A stretch of DNA of 64,000 bases from Oscillospiraceae bacterium (lineage in GTDB: Bacteria > Bacillota > Clostridia > Oscillospirales > Acutalibacteraceae). Both the position numbers and the translations under genes were made by a program. The notes beneath the pieces were generated by a model. The model was not told the origin of the DNA and did no database searches. It saw only the letters and a program-made list of their open reading frames with translations. The stretch spans positions 1 to 64,000 of the forward strand of contig SVPE01000009.1 of NCBI GenBank assembly GCA_015066015.1, given 5' to 3'. Below are positions 34,484 to 43,468 of the stretch, in pieces. Each line of letters starts with the position of its first letter. Positions within the stretch are counted from its first letter, which is position 1.

Positions 34484-35722
34484 TTATCTTACTTGTCCGT
34501 CACCTGTAATGACATATTTTACCGTTGTAAGCTCCGGCAGACCGAGAGGTCCTCTTGCATGAAGCTTCTGTGTGGAGATTCCTATCTCAGCGCCGAAACC
34601 GAATTCTCCTCCGTCGGTAAACCTTGTTGAAGCATTGACATAAACTGCGGCAGCGTCAACACTTGAAGTAAAATAGTTTGCAGCAGTGTAGTTTTCAGTA
34701 ATGATACACTCACTGTGACCTGATGAAAACTCCATAATATGCTCTACTGCACTTTCAATATCAGATACGACCTTTACGCTGATTTCATAACCGAGATACT
34801 CTTTGGCATAATCCTCATAGGTTGCAGGAACAACATCGGTAATAATTGAAGCGCATCTTTCGTCACCGTGAACAGTCACCGATTTTTCATCAAGAGCCTT
34901 TTTGATAAGAGGAAGTGCCTTTTCGGCAATTTCTTCGTGAATCACCAGACTTTCGCAGGCGTTACAAACCGAGGGTCTGGAGGTTTTTGCATTATATACG
35001 ATGCTGACAGCCTTTTTGAGATCTGCATCCTTATCAACATAAATATGGCAGTTGCCTGTGCCTGTTTCAATAACGGGTACGGTTGAATTTTCAACGCAGG
35101 CACGGATAAGCCCCGCACCTCCTCTGGGAATAAGTACGTCAACATAGGAATTCATTTTCATCAGAGCAGTTGCAGAATCTCTGGTAGTATCCTCAACAAG
35201 CTGGATACAGTCTGCAGGAAGACCGACTCTTGCAAGAGCCTCTCTCATAACACGTACCATCGCCTTGTTTGAATTTATGGCCTCTTTTCCTCCGCGGAGA
35301 ATTACTGTGTTGCCTGACTTGAGGCAAAGAGCTGCCGCATCGACAGTGACATTGGGTCTTGCCTCAAAAATTATGGCAATTACACCAATAGGCACGGTAA
35401 CCTTTTCGATTTTCATACCGTTGGGTCTTACTTCGCCTGAAAGTACTCTGCCGAGGGGGTCGGGAAGGCTGACGATATTTTCGGCAGCTGTCGCAATGTC
35501 CTCGATTCTGCCTTTGTCAAGAGAAAGTCTGTCGAGCATTGACTCACTCATCCCGTTTGCCTTTGCCGCAAAAATATCCTCTGCATTTTCAGTAATAATG
35601 AAGTCAGCCTCTCGTCTGAGCGAAGCGGCAATCTCCTTAAGAGCCCTGTCACGAAGCTCACGAGGAGCCGTCATAAGCACACGCTCTGCTTTTTTTGCAT
35701 TTATACCAATCTGAGTGAGCAT
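34484..35722 (-). CDS. proA: glutamate-5-semialdehyde dehydrogenase (gamma-glutamyl phosphate reductase)
   Basis: ProA reduces gamma-glutamyl phosphate to glutamate semialdehyde with NADPH in proline synthesis. The 412-residue aldehyde-dehydrogenase-fold protein has IIFEARPNVTVDAAALCLKS, the nucleotide-binding GGKEAINSN, and the catalytic Cys in RPSVCNACESLVIH. The HARGPLGLPELTTVKY C-terminal signature is present. It lies 15 bases downstream of proB, so the pair is co-transcribed. GGAG precedes the ATG. proC is not in the window. Confidence 0.97.
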   Translation of the reverse strand: MLTQIGINAKKAERVLMTAPRELRDRALKEIAASLRREADFIITENAEDIFAAKANGMSESMLDRLSLDKGRIEDIATAAENIVSLPDPLGRVLSGEVRPNGMKIEKVTVPIGVIAIIFEARPNVTVDAAALCLKSGNTVILRGGKEAINSNKAMVRVMREALARVGLPADCIQLVEDTTRDSATALMKMNSYVDVLIPRGGAGLIRACVENSTVPVIETGTGNCHIYVDKDADLKKAVSIVYNAKTSRPSVCNACESLVIHEEIAEKALPLIKKALDEKSVTVHGDERCASIITDVVPATYEDYAKEYLGYEISVKVVSDIESAVEHIMEFSSGHSECIITENYTAANYFTSSVDAAAVYVNASTRFTDGGEFGFGAEIGISTQKLHARGPLGLPELTTVKYVITGDGQVR

Positions 35723-35737
35723 TTCACGTCACTCCTT

Positions 35738-36523
35738 TCATTTAGCAGTAAAAAGTGTTCCGACACTGTGACCGTCAATTATCTTATAAATATCCTGAGG
35801 GGCAGTACCGTTCATGATTATCGTGGGAATTCCCGCACCGGTTGCAATCTCCGCCGCATGGATTTTTGTCACCATACCGCCTGTGCCTCTGTCTGTACCG
35901 GCACCTCCGCAAAGTGAAAGAATTTCCTCGTTTATTTCCTTTACTACGGGAATAAAATTAGCATCGGGATTTTCATTGGGATTAGAATCAAAAAGTCCGT
36001 CGATGTCTGAAAGAATAATAAGTAAATCAGCGTGTATAAGTCTTGCAACAATAGCCGAAAGCGAGTCATTGTCTCCGTAAACAATTTCCTCTGTTGCAAC
36101 ACTGTCATTTTCATTTACAATAGGCACTGCCTCATACTCGAAAAGCTTAAGGAAGGTGTTTTCCAGATTTGTTCTTCTCTTTTCATTTTCGATATCACTT
36201 TTAGTAATAAGAAGCTGACCTGTTTTTACACCGTGTTCGCCAAAGAACTTATCATACATAAACATAAGCTCACACTGACCTACGGTTGCCGCCGCCTGTC
36301 TTCCGGGTATATCTACGGGTCTTTCTTTAAGTCCGAGCTTACCTACACCGACGCCTATTGCACCGGAGGTAACAAGTACTACTTCTCTGCCGCTGTTATG
36401 TAAATCAGCAAGAACTGAGCAAAGCTTTATCATTCTTCTGATGTTGATTTTACCTGTTTCATGGGTAAGCGTAGAGGTGCCTACCTTTATTACAATTCGC
36501 TTTGCATTTTTCATATCCTTCAT
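35738..36523 (-). CDS. proB: glutamate 5-kinase without PUA domain
   Basis: ProB phosphorylates glutamate, the feedback-controlled first step of proline synthesis. The 261-residue amino-acid-kinase-fold protein has VIKVGTSTLT, VTSGAIGVG, the substrate segment NENDSVATEE and DNDSLSA, and the ATP-site GTGGMVTK. The C-terminal PUA domain of long ProB forms is missing, as in many Firmicutes, so this is a natural short form. It starts two bases after the M16 peptidase gene, with GGAGG inside that gene's last codons. Confidence 0.96.
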   Translation of the reverse strand: MKDMKNAKRIVIKVGTSTLTHETGKINIRRMIKLCSVLADLHNSGREVVLVTSGAIGVGVGKLGLKERPVDIPGRQAAATVGQCELMFMYDKFFGEHGVKTGQLLITKSDIENEKRRTNLENTFLKLFEYEAVPIVNENDSVATEEIVYGDNDSLSAIVARLIHADLLIILSDIDGLFDSNPNENPDANFIPVVKEINEEILSLCGGAGTDRGTGGMVTKIHAAEIATGAGIPTIIMNGTAPQDIYKIIDGHSVGTLFTAK

Positions 36524-36525
36524 TT

Positions 36526-37791
36526 TTAGTTGTCCTCCCCCGAGGCTGAAAGTATTTTTCTGTATTCCTCTTCGCTTTTCACTTTGCCGACAGCAGTAAA
36601 AAGCATTTTATCCATTGTGAAATATTTCTTGTGAGCATTTTTCACATCTTCGATTTTCACATTTTTTATTTCCTCAATAATTTCATCATCTTCAACAACT
36701 CTGCCAAGCAACAAAGTGTTATATCCGACTGCGGAAAACTTGCTCTGAGGCTGCTCACGTGACATTATGAGGCTGGAAATCAGCTTTTCCTTTGCAATTT
36801 CCACCTTTCTTTCAGTAATAGCTTCAGAAAATCCCGTAATAATTTTCACAGTTTCTTTTATTGCCATCTCCTCACTTTTAGGAGCAAGACTCATAGAAAC
36901 CGCCGTGTAGCCGCCCTTAGCATAACGTGCAAGCCAGCAGTCTATACTGTAAACCAGACCAAGCTGCTCTCTGATTCTCTGATTGAGCATAGAAGACGTA
37001 CCCGTACCGAGAATGAATGCACATATCTGCAAGGCATAAAGCTCATCATGGCTTATAGGGACGCCGGGGAATGTAAGCATAATATGAGTCTGCTCTGTCG
37101 GCATCTGCTTTAAAGCAAAGCCGGCATTGAACGGAAGAGTCTCTCCGTCACATTTCTTACCCTCAGCAGAAAGCGGTGAAAAGAATTCTTCAATTTTTTC
37201 TCTCATTGATTTTTCGTCAAAGCTGCCGCTGACACCGATAATAATATTTTCACCCACATAGTTTTCGGCCATGTAGCTGAGAATCTTTTCACAGGTGATA
37301 TTTTTTACCGTATCAGTACTTCCGAGAATCTCACGGCTCAGGCTGTTGCCCTGAAAAAGCCTGCTTTCGTTAAGCTCATAACACACATCGGAAGGATCGT
37401 CCTCGCACATATAAATCTCTTCAAAAATTACACCCTTTTCCGTTTCGATGTCTTTCTCGTCGAGACGGGGCGAGGTAATCATATCAAAAAGAATGTCTGC
37501 CGCAGTCAGAATACGGTAATCAAGAGCCCTTACATAAAAGAAAGTGTACTCCTTTGTTGTATAGGCATTCACACTTGCGCCTATTTCATCCATACCTTCG
37601 GCAATTTCGAAGCCTGTTCGCTTATGTGAGCCCTTGAAAACTATATGCTCTATAAAATGGGAAATACCGTTATTATCGGCGTTTTCCTTCTTGCATCCTG
37701 CGGCTACCCATACCCCTACAGTAGCAGAACGAAGTCTGTCGTCAGGAGTAAAAAAAACTCTTATTCCGTTTGTAAGGGTGTAGTTTATCAT
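36526..37791 (-). CDS. M16 family zinc metallopeptidase
   Basis: The 421-residue protein has the inverted zinc motif H-x-x-E-H in GISHFIEHIVFKG near residue 45. The further Glu ligand lies in EKGVIFEEIYMCEDDPS about 76 residues later. The later RIREQLGLVYSI is the conserved Arg/Tyr region of M16 C-terminal domains. It resembles the processing-peptidase-like single-chain bacterial members (YmxG/PqqL type). No signal peptide is seen, so it is probably cytoplasmic. It lies between the ABC exporter genes and proB in one same-strand series. Confidence 0.9.
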   Translation of the reverse strand: MINYTLTNGIRVFFTPDDRLRSATVGVWVAAGCKKENADNNGISHFIEHIVFKGSHKRTGFEIAEGMDEIGASVNAYTTKEYTFFYVRALDYRILTAADILFDMITSPRLDEKDIETEKGVIFEEIYMCEDDPSDVCYELNESRLFQGNSLSREILGSTDTVKNITCEKILSYMAENYVGENIIIGVSGSFDEKSMREKIEEFFSPLSAEGKKCDGETLPFNAGFALKQMPTEQTHIMLTFPGVPISHDELYALQICAFILGTGTSSMLNQRIREQLGLVYSIDCWLARYAKGGYTAVSMSLAPKSEEMAIKETVKIITGFSEAITERKVEIAKEKLISSLIMSREQPQSKFSAVGYNTLLLGRVVEDDEIIEEIKNVKIEDVKNAHKKYFTMDKMLFTAVGKVKSEEEYRKILSASGEDN

Positions 37792-37806
37792 AAATTATCT
37801 CCGTAA

Positions 37807-39654
37807 TCAGTTCGCAAACTGAGAATTATAAAGCTCTGCATAGAAGCCGTCCTTTTCAAGAAGCTCCCTGTGGTTGCCTGTTTCAACAATATGTCCTTCT
37901 CTCATTACAATTATTGTGTCTGCGTCGCGTATTGTTGAGAGTCGGTGAGCAATAACAAAGTTTGTTCTGCCCTGCATAAGGTTGTATGTAGCCTTCTGAA
38001 TCTGAATTTCTGTTCTTGTGTCAACAGAGGATGTAGCTTCGTCAAGGATAAGAATGTCAGGCGAAGCGAGAATAGCTCTTGCAATTGTGATGAGCTGTCT
38101 TTGTCCCGCAGAAAGATTCGAGCCGCCTTCTTCAAGAACAGTATCAAAGCCTTCGGGCAATGTTCTTACGAAGCTGTCGATTCTTGCTGCCTTCACAGCA
38201 TTTTCAAACTCTTCCTCACTTGCATCCTCTCTGCCGTAAAGAATATTTTCCTTGAGTGTACCCTCAAAGAGCCATGTATCCTGAAGAACCATACCGAAAA
38301 TGCTTCTGAGATTTTCTCTGGTTATATCTCTGATGCTTGTACCGTCAATGAGAATATCGCCGCCCTTTATCTCATAAAAGCGCATAAGCAGATTGACAAT
38401 TGTGGTTTTACCTGCACCTGTAGGTCCTACAATAGCGACAAGATCTCCCTTTTTAACCTTAAGGTTGAAATCCTCAATAAGAGGCTTTTCGGGAAGGTAT
38501 GAGAAGGAAACATTTCTGAACTCAACGTCTCCGCCACTTTCAAGATAGGCCTGCTTAACACCGTCTTCAACCTCATCGGGCGCATCCATAAGATCGAACA
38601 CACGCTCTGCACTTGCAAGCGATGACTGAAGGGTGTTTGCGATGTTGCTCAGATCAGTAATCGGCTGCATAAGAAGCTTTGAATAAGCCATAAACGCAGT
38701 AATGTCACCTACGTCCGCCTCTTTGTTTATAATAAGATAACCGCCGATTACACAGATTATTACATAACCCGCATTATTGGCAAAATTTATAAGAGGACTC
38801 AATATACCTGAAAGGAACTGAGCCTTTCTTCCCGACTGATAAAGCTTTTCGTTAAGCTCATCAAATTCGTCAATTGCCTTCTGTTCACATCCGAACGCCT
38901 TGACTATACGGTGACCGGTGAACATTTCTTCAATATGACCGTTGATGTCACCTGTCTCCTTCCACTGCTTGCGGAAATACTTCTTTGAAAAACGGAGTAT
39001 AACCATTGCAATAACAAAGCATACCGGGAACGGTGAAAGACTTGTGATGGAAAGTGATACGCTTGTTTTCATCATAATCACAAAAACACCGATAAAGGTT
39101 ACTACAGAGGTAATAATCTGAATAAGATTATTCTGAAGTGTGTTGTTGATATTATCAATATCGTTTGTGACTCTTGAAAGGATATCACCTGTGTTGTGAC
39201 TGTCAAAGTAGGCAAGAGGAAGCTTTGAAAGCTTTCTGTTGAAGGTGTATCTTATATTTGTGATAAGCTTCTGAACAACACCTGCAATTATATAGTGCTG
39301 TAAAAAGCCGAGCACCGATGAACCGATATAAATGAAAAGTATGGTCTTTAAAATATCATAAATCGGTGTAAAGTCCATTGCACCGGTTGCAAGCTTGTTT
39401 TTGACCTGAATGTCAAGCACGGTAATGATATCACCGAGATATTTAGGTCCGAGAATAGTAAGAAGCGAGCCACCTGCTGCACACAGTACCGTAATGATAA
39501 TAGCTATTTCATTTCCCTTCAATAATCTGAAAAGCTTTTTTGCTGTGGGGAGCATCTTTTCCGGTCTTTCCTTTTCACTTCTGCGAAGGTCACGGTAAGC
39601 AGCATATCTGTCTCTTATAGCTGTTGTCTTTTTAGAGGAGTTTGTCTTTTTCAT
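37807..39654 (-). CDS. ABC exporter half-transporter, catalytically complete subunit
   Basis: The 615-residue protein has an N-terminal six-helix exporter domain (about 50-330) and a C-terminal ATPase. The motifs are Walker A GPTGAGKTT, signature NLSAGQRQ, Walker B ILILDEATS with the catalytic Glu, and H-loop IAHRLST. It overlaps the other half-transporter gene by four bases, so the two probably form a heterodimer. In such pairs one composite ATP site is degenerate; this subunit provides the complete Walker B/H-loop. Substrate is unknown; multidrug or peptide export is usual for the type. Confidence 0.93.
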   Translation of the reverse strand: MKKTNSSKKTTAIRDRYAAYRDLRRSEKERPEKMLPTAKKLFRLLKGNEIAIIITVLCAAGGSLLTILGPKYLGDIITVLDIQVKNKLATGAMDFTPIYDILKTILFIYIGSSVLGFLQHYIIAGVVQKLITNIRYTFNRKLSKLPLAYFDSHNTGDILSRVTNDIDNINNTLQNNLIQIITSVVTFIGVFVIMMKTSVSLSITSLSPFPVCFVIAMVILRFSKKYFRKQWKETGDINGHIEEMFTGHRIVKAFGCEQKAIDEFDELNEKLYQSGRKAQFLSGILSPLINFANNAGYVIICVIGGYLIINKEADVGDITAFMAYSKLLMQPITDLSNIANTLQSSLASAERVFDLMDAPDEVEDGVKQAYLESGGDVEFRNVSFSYLPEKPLIEDFNLKVKKGDLVAIVGPTGAGKTTIVNLLMRFYEIKGGDILIDGTSIRDITRENLRSIFGMVLQDTWLFEGTLKENILYGREDASEEEFENAVKAARIDSFVRTLPEGFDTVLEEGGSNLSAGQRQLITIARAILASPDILILDEATSSVDTRTEIQIQKATYNLMQGRTNFVIAHRLSTIRDADTIIVMREGHIVETGNHRELLEKDGFYAELYNSQFAN

Positions 39655-41405
39655 CTTGCTTCCTCCTCTGTAATCTGTGATGAGTAAATTTCTTTATAAA
39701 CCTCGCAGCTTTCAAGCAGCTCTGCATGTCTGCCGTCGCCGACTATCCTGCCGCCCTCAAGAACTATTATCCTGTCAGCGTCAAGAATTGTGCCCACACG
39801 CTGGGCAACAATGATAACTGTTGCCTCAAGATTTTCTCTGATAGCCTTACGGAGTGCTGCATCCGTCTTGAAATCAAGTGCTGAAAAGCTGTCGTCAAAG
39901 ATATATACCTCTGCATTTCTTGCAAGAGCTCTTGCAATGGAAAGTCTCTGCTTCTGTCCGCCTGAGAAGTTGGTAGCATTCTGACTTACAAAAGCTGACA
40001 TTCCTCCCTCAAGAGAGTCAACAAATTCATTGCACTGTGCTATTTCAAGTGCTTTCTTCAGCTCCTGCTCAGTGGCATTGGCAGAACCGTAGCGTAGATT
40101 TTCTTCGATTGTGCCGCTGAAAAGGAAGGCTTTCTGAGGAACATAACCGATACGTGAGCGAAGATCCTCCTGATACCAGTCCCTGACATCAACACCGTCA
40201 AATAACACCTGACCCTCATTGACATCGTAGAAGCGGGGAACAAGATTGATAAGACTTGTTTTACCGCTGCCGGTACAGCCTATAATCGCAGTAACCTTTC
40301 CGCTTTCTGCAGTAAAAGAAACATTATCGAGTATGGGATCCTCACCCTCGTTATAACGGAAAGTAACGTTTCTGAATTCAACCGTACCGCCGAGATTATC
40401 ATCGTGAAAAGAAGCTTTTTCCGGATTCTTTATTGAGGGCTCTATATCGAGCACTTCAATAATTCTCTTTGCGGAAATTCTGGCTCTGGGTACAATTACA
40501 AACATTGCCGCAGCCATAGTAACCGAAAAGACAATCATAATCATATAGATAACAAACGCCTGAAGGTTACCTATAGCATTTACAAGGTCATCATGCTGAG
40601 TTACGACATCCATTTTATCAAGATTCTTTGCCGCAAAAATGATAAGCAAATCAAGTGCGGCAATGATTATGACAATACAAATAGGAATAAGCACAGACAT
40701 AAGACGCTGAAATTTAAGTGTCAGCTTTGAAAGCTCTAAATTCTGCTTCTGGAAACGCTCATCCTCATAGTCGCATCTGTTGAATGCGCGGATAACACGT
40801 ATGCCTGTCAGCTTCTCTCTGATAAAACGGTTGATTGAGTCAACGAGCTTCTGTCTTCTTCTGAAAAGAGGCATTACCACCTTAAGAACAATTAAAACTA
40901 TAACTGCAATTATTGGAAGCACACCGAAAATAACGCTTGCAAGCTTCGGATTCATAATGAAAGCCATAATAACGCCGCCAACGAGCATAATCGGTGCAGA
41001 AATAATCATACGCAGACCCATAAGGACAAAGTCCTGAAGCACCTTTACATCGTTGGTGCAACGGGTGATAAGTGAAGGGGTACCTACAATGTCAATATCC
41101 TTCTGAGAAAGGCTTTCAACCTTGAGAAAAATCTCTCTTCTTAAAACCTTTCCGTAGGCTGTGGCTGTTTTACTTGAGTAGTAACTGTTAAAGCATGCTA
41201 TAATTACTGCCAGACCGGAGACCAGCATCATGTAAAATCCCATTTCCTTTATGTAGGGGATGTCACCGTTTGCGATACCTTCATTTATAAGCGAAGACAT
41301 CATAAGCGGCAGAACAAGGCTTCCGCCCTGAGCAAGCACGGCAAAAATCATTGCCGCTACTGTAGATTTTTTAATAGTCCTGAGGTGTTTTAAAAGTCTG
41401 AGCAC
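39651..41405 (-). CDS. ABC exporter half-transporter, degenerate-site subunit
   Basis: This 584-residue exporter half has a membrane domain and an ATPase with Walker A GCTGSGKTS and signature FSGGQKQR. Its Walker B reads VYIFDDSFS, Asp replacing the catalytic Glu, and the H-loop position reads VAQRVGT with Gln replacing His. These are the hallmarks of the degenerate half of heterodimeric exporters (TM287/288, BmrCD type). I use GTG 41403-41405 as start because GGGAGG lies seven bases upstream. An in-frame TTG at 41420 would overlap that site. Its stop overlaps the ATG of the partner gene. Confidence 0.92.
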   Translation of the reverse strand: MLRLLKHLRTIKKSTVAAMIFAVLAQGGSLVLPLMMSSLINEGIANGDIPYIKEMGFYMMLVSGLAVIIACFNSYYSSKTATAYGKVLRREIFLKVESLSQKDIDIVGTPSLITRCTNDVKVLQDFVLMGLRMIISAPIMLVGGVIMAFIMNPKLASVIFGVLPIIAVIVLIVLKVVMPLFRRRQKLVDSINRFIREKLTGIRVIRAFNRCDYEDERFQKQNLELSKLTLKFQRLMSVLIPICIVIIIAALDLLIIFAAKNLDKMDVVTQHDDLVNAIGNLQAFVIYMIMIVFSVTMAAAMFVIVPRARISAKRIIEVLDIEPSIKNPEKASFHDDNLGGTVEFRNVTFRYNEGEDPILDNVSFTAESGKVTAIIGCTGSGKTSLINLVPRFYDVNEGQVLFDGVDVRDWYQEDLRSRIGYVPQKAFLFSGTIEENLRYGSANATEQELKKALEIAQCNEFVDSLEGGMSAFVSQNATNFSGGQKQRLSIARALARNAEVYIFDDSFSALDFKTDAALRKAIRENLEATVIIVAQRVGTILDADRIIVLEGGRIVGDGRHAELLESCEVYKEIYSSQITEEEAR

Positions 41406-41538
41406 AGATATACCTCCCAATTGATTTTTTTAAAAGAAAGCGAGAATATCGCATAATAATCCAATTATGATAGAGTTTACCAAACAATTGTGAAGAAATT
41501 TTAAACGCAAAATTAATATGAGTATATTTAGAAATAAA

Positions 41539-41610
41539 AAAACGGAGAATGATTGCATCATCAGTTGTCAGCGTACACCGACGACCGATAAGACGCGCAC
41601 TCTCCGTTTT
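41539..41610 (-). terminator. long-loop terminator after the HAD phosphatase gene
   Basis: On the minus strand AAAACGGAGA (41610-41601) pairs perfectly with TCTCCGTTTT (41548-41539) and is followed by TTTATTTC. The intervening 52 bases contain partial GTC/GAC-type pairing, so the fold is branched rather than a simple hairpin. Confidence 0.55.
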
Positions 41611-41622
41611 AACATGTTTAAT

Positions 41623-42417
41623 TTACAGGCTATCTGCAAGCCGCACAATATCGCCGACTCCGTCAAGAACCATTGTAGGCCGGTATGCATATGTTTTCGG
41701 TGTTTCCCTTGTAGATACGCCCGAAAGCACAAGAACTGTCGATACGCCCGTTTCAAGACCTGCAACTATATCGGTGTCCATTCTGTCACCGATGATTACC
41801 GCCTCGGCAGAATGACAGCCCAGAAGCTTAAGACCCGTTCTCATCATAAGAGGATTGGGTTTGCCGCAGAAGTATGCCTCAACTCCCGTTGCCATTTCTA
41901 TAGGCGCAACAAGTGCGCGGCAGGCAGGCGCAATACCATGCTCGATAGGTCCTGAAACATCAGAGTTTGCACCGATAAGCTTTGCTCCTTCGAGAACAAG
42001 ATTTGTTGCCTTTGTGAGTGTATCAAGGGTATATGTCCTTCCCTCACCGATTACAACATAGTCAGGATTTACATCGTTCATTGTGCATCCGGCTTCATAA
42101 AGAGCATTGAGAAGACCCGCCTCACCGAGTGCATACACACTGCAACCGGGAGCCTGCTCCTTAAGAAATTCCGCCGTTGCAAGGGCACTTGTGTAAAAGT
42201 GTTCCTCCCCTACTTCAAGGCCCATTCTGTGAAGCTTCTGCTGCAGCTCACGTGGAGTCAGTCCGCTGTTATTTGTAAGGAAAAGATATTCCTTCTTCTC
42301 TCTGTTTAGCCAGTTTATAAATTCGGCAACTCCCGGAAGGATGATATTGCCGTGATATATAACGCCGTCCATATCACATATGAAGCCTTTTTTCTCATTA
42401 AAATCTATTTTTGCCAT
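41623..42417 (-). CDS. HAD-IIA family phosphatase (NagD-like)
   Basis: The 264-residue protein starts with GFICDMDGVIYHG, the HAD motif I with nucleophile Asp and the DGVI form typical of subclass IIA. FLTNNSGLTPRE is motif II. GKPNPLMM carries the motif III Lys, and IGDRMDTDIVAGLETG is motif IV. The C2 cap domain lies between motifs II and III, in line with NagD/p-nitrophenylphosphatase relatives. It dephosphorylates small metabolites such as sugar phosphates or nucleotides in the cytoplasm; the true substrate is not evident. GGAGG precedes the ATG. Confidence 0.92.
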   Translation of the reverse strand: MAKIDFNEKKGFICDMDGVIYHGNIILPGVAEFINWLNREKKEYLFLTNNSGLTPRELQQKLHRMGLEVGEEHFYTSALATAEFLKEQAPGCSVYALGEAGLLNALYEAGCTMNDVNPDYVVIGEGRTYTLDTLTKATNLVLEGAKLIGANSDVSGPIEHGIAPACRALVAPIEMATGVEAYFCGKPNPLMMRTGLKLLGCHSAEAVIIGDRMDTDIVAGLETGVSTVLVLSGVSTRETPKTYAYRPTMVLDGVGDIVRLADSL

Positions 42418-42673
42418 TTTTACCTCCGTATATATTAAAAGGATTGCTTCTTTATATAATAATTATAAGAGTATTTTCTGAAAAAGTCAACAAATTTTTA
42501 TTTATAAAATCAGCACAATGCACAAAGCATTCCTTTTGTTGTCTACAACAGAATTCCAATTTTATCCGAGCACATATTCAGCCTTTTTCAAATGCGGATT
42601 TACAGTTGATTTATATCTTATAATGTGATAAACTTTATTATATAAAAAATCGATTTAAAAGGAGAGAACTGAT

Positions 42674-43468
42674 ATGATTAAAGGAAAAAACATTGTGCTT
42701 ACAGGCTGTGACAACGGCATAGGTCTTGAGTTTCTCAAGCTTATAAAGGGTCACAACAGAATTCTTTGTGTCGACAAAAACATCGGCAGACTCGAAGCCT
42801 TCGCCGACGAAAACACCTTTATTCTTCAGAAGGATGTTTCTTCAAAGGAAGCAGTTGACGAAATTTTTGAGGTCGCCCTTGAAAAACTTGGCTCAATCGA
42901 TATTTTCTATGCAAATGCAGGTTACCCCTACTACGAAGAAGTGAACTACTGCGACTGGGACAGAGTTGCAAGAATGTTTGAGACAAACGTTTTTTCACCC
43001 ATTTACTCCTATCAGAAATATGTTGAATACCTTGCCGGCAAAAAGGGTATCTTTGCGATTACGGTTTCCGCAATCGGCACTATGGCAATGCCCGGATTTA
43101 CAATTTACAGTGCATCAAAATTTGCTATGCACGGCTTCCAGGAGGGCATCCGCTTTGAAAAGCCCGACAATGTGCAGCTTACCTGCCTTTATCCGGTAGC
43201 GACAGACACAGGCTTCTTCAAGGCTGCAAATGAGCTTCCGTTTAAAAAGCCCTTCCCCGTGCAGAAGCCGGACCACGTTGCAAGAAAGATGCTTGAAGGC
43301 ATCGAAAAAGGCAAGGATACAGTAAGTCCCTGTATGCTTTTCGGTCTTTCAAAGCAGCTTATGAAATTCATTCCTCCCGTAAAAACCGCTTATCTCTATC
43401 TGGAAAAGCGAAAGTTCAAGGAATTCAAGAATATGGTAAAAAATCTCAAGGAAGGTGCAGTTAAATGA
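42674..43468 (+). CDS. short-chain dehydrogenase/reductase
   Basis: The 264-residue Rossmann protein has TGCDNGIGLEF as the cofactor loop (T-G-x-x-x-G-I-G), NAG in YANAGYP, and a catalytic Ser region VSAIGT followed by YSASKFA (Y-x-x-x-K). PVATDTGFF lies after the active site. It oxidises or reduces an alcohol/ketone with NAD(P). The stop overlaps the start of the flavin oxidoreductase gene by ATGA, so the two are translationally coupled and probably act on the same substrate. The pairing resembles enzymes for steroid, bile acid or enoyl/keto-acid reduction, but the substrate cannot be named. AGGAG precedes the ATG. Confidence 0.9.
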   Translation: MIKGKNIVLTGCDNGIGLEFLKLIKGHNRILCVDKNIGRLEAFADENTFILQKDVSSKEAVDEIFEVALEKLGSIDIFYANAGYPYYEEVNYCDWDRVARMFETNVFSPIYSYQKYVEYLAGKKGIFAITVSAIGTMAMPGFTIYSASKFAMHGFQEGIRFEKPDNVQLTCLYPVATDTGFFKAANELPFKKPFPVQKPDHVARKMLEGIEKGKDTVSPCMLFGLSKQLMKFIPPVKTAYLYLEKRKFKEFKNMVKNLKEGAVK

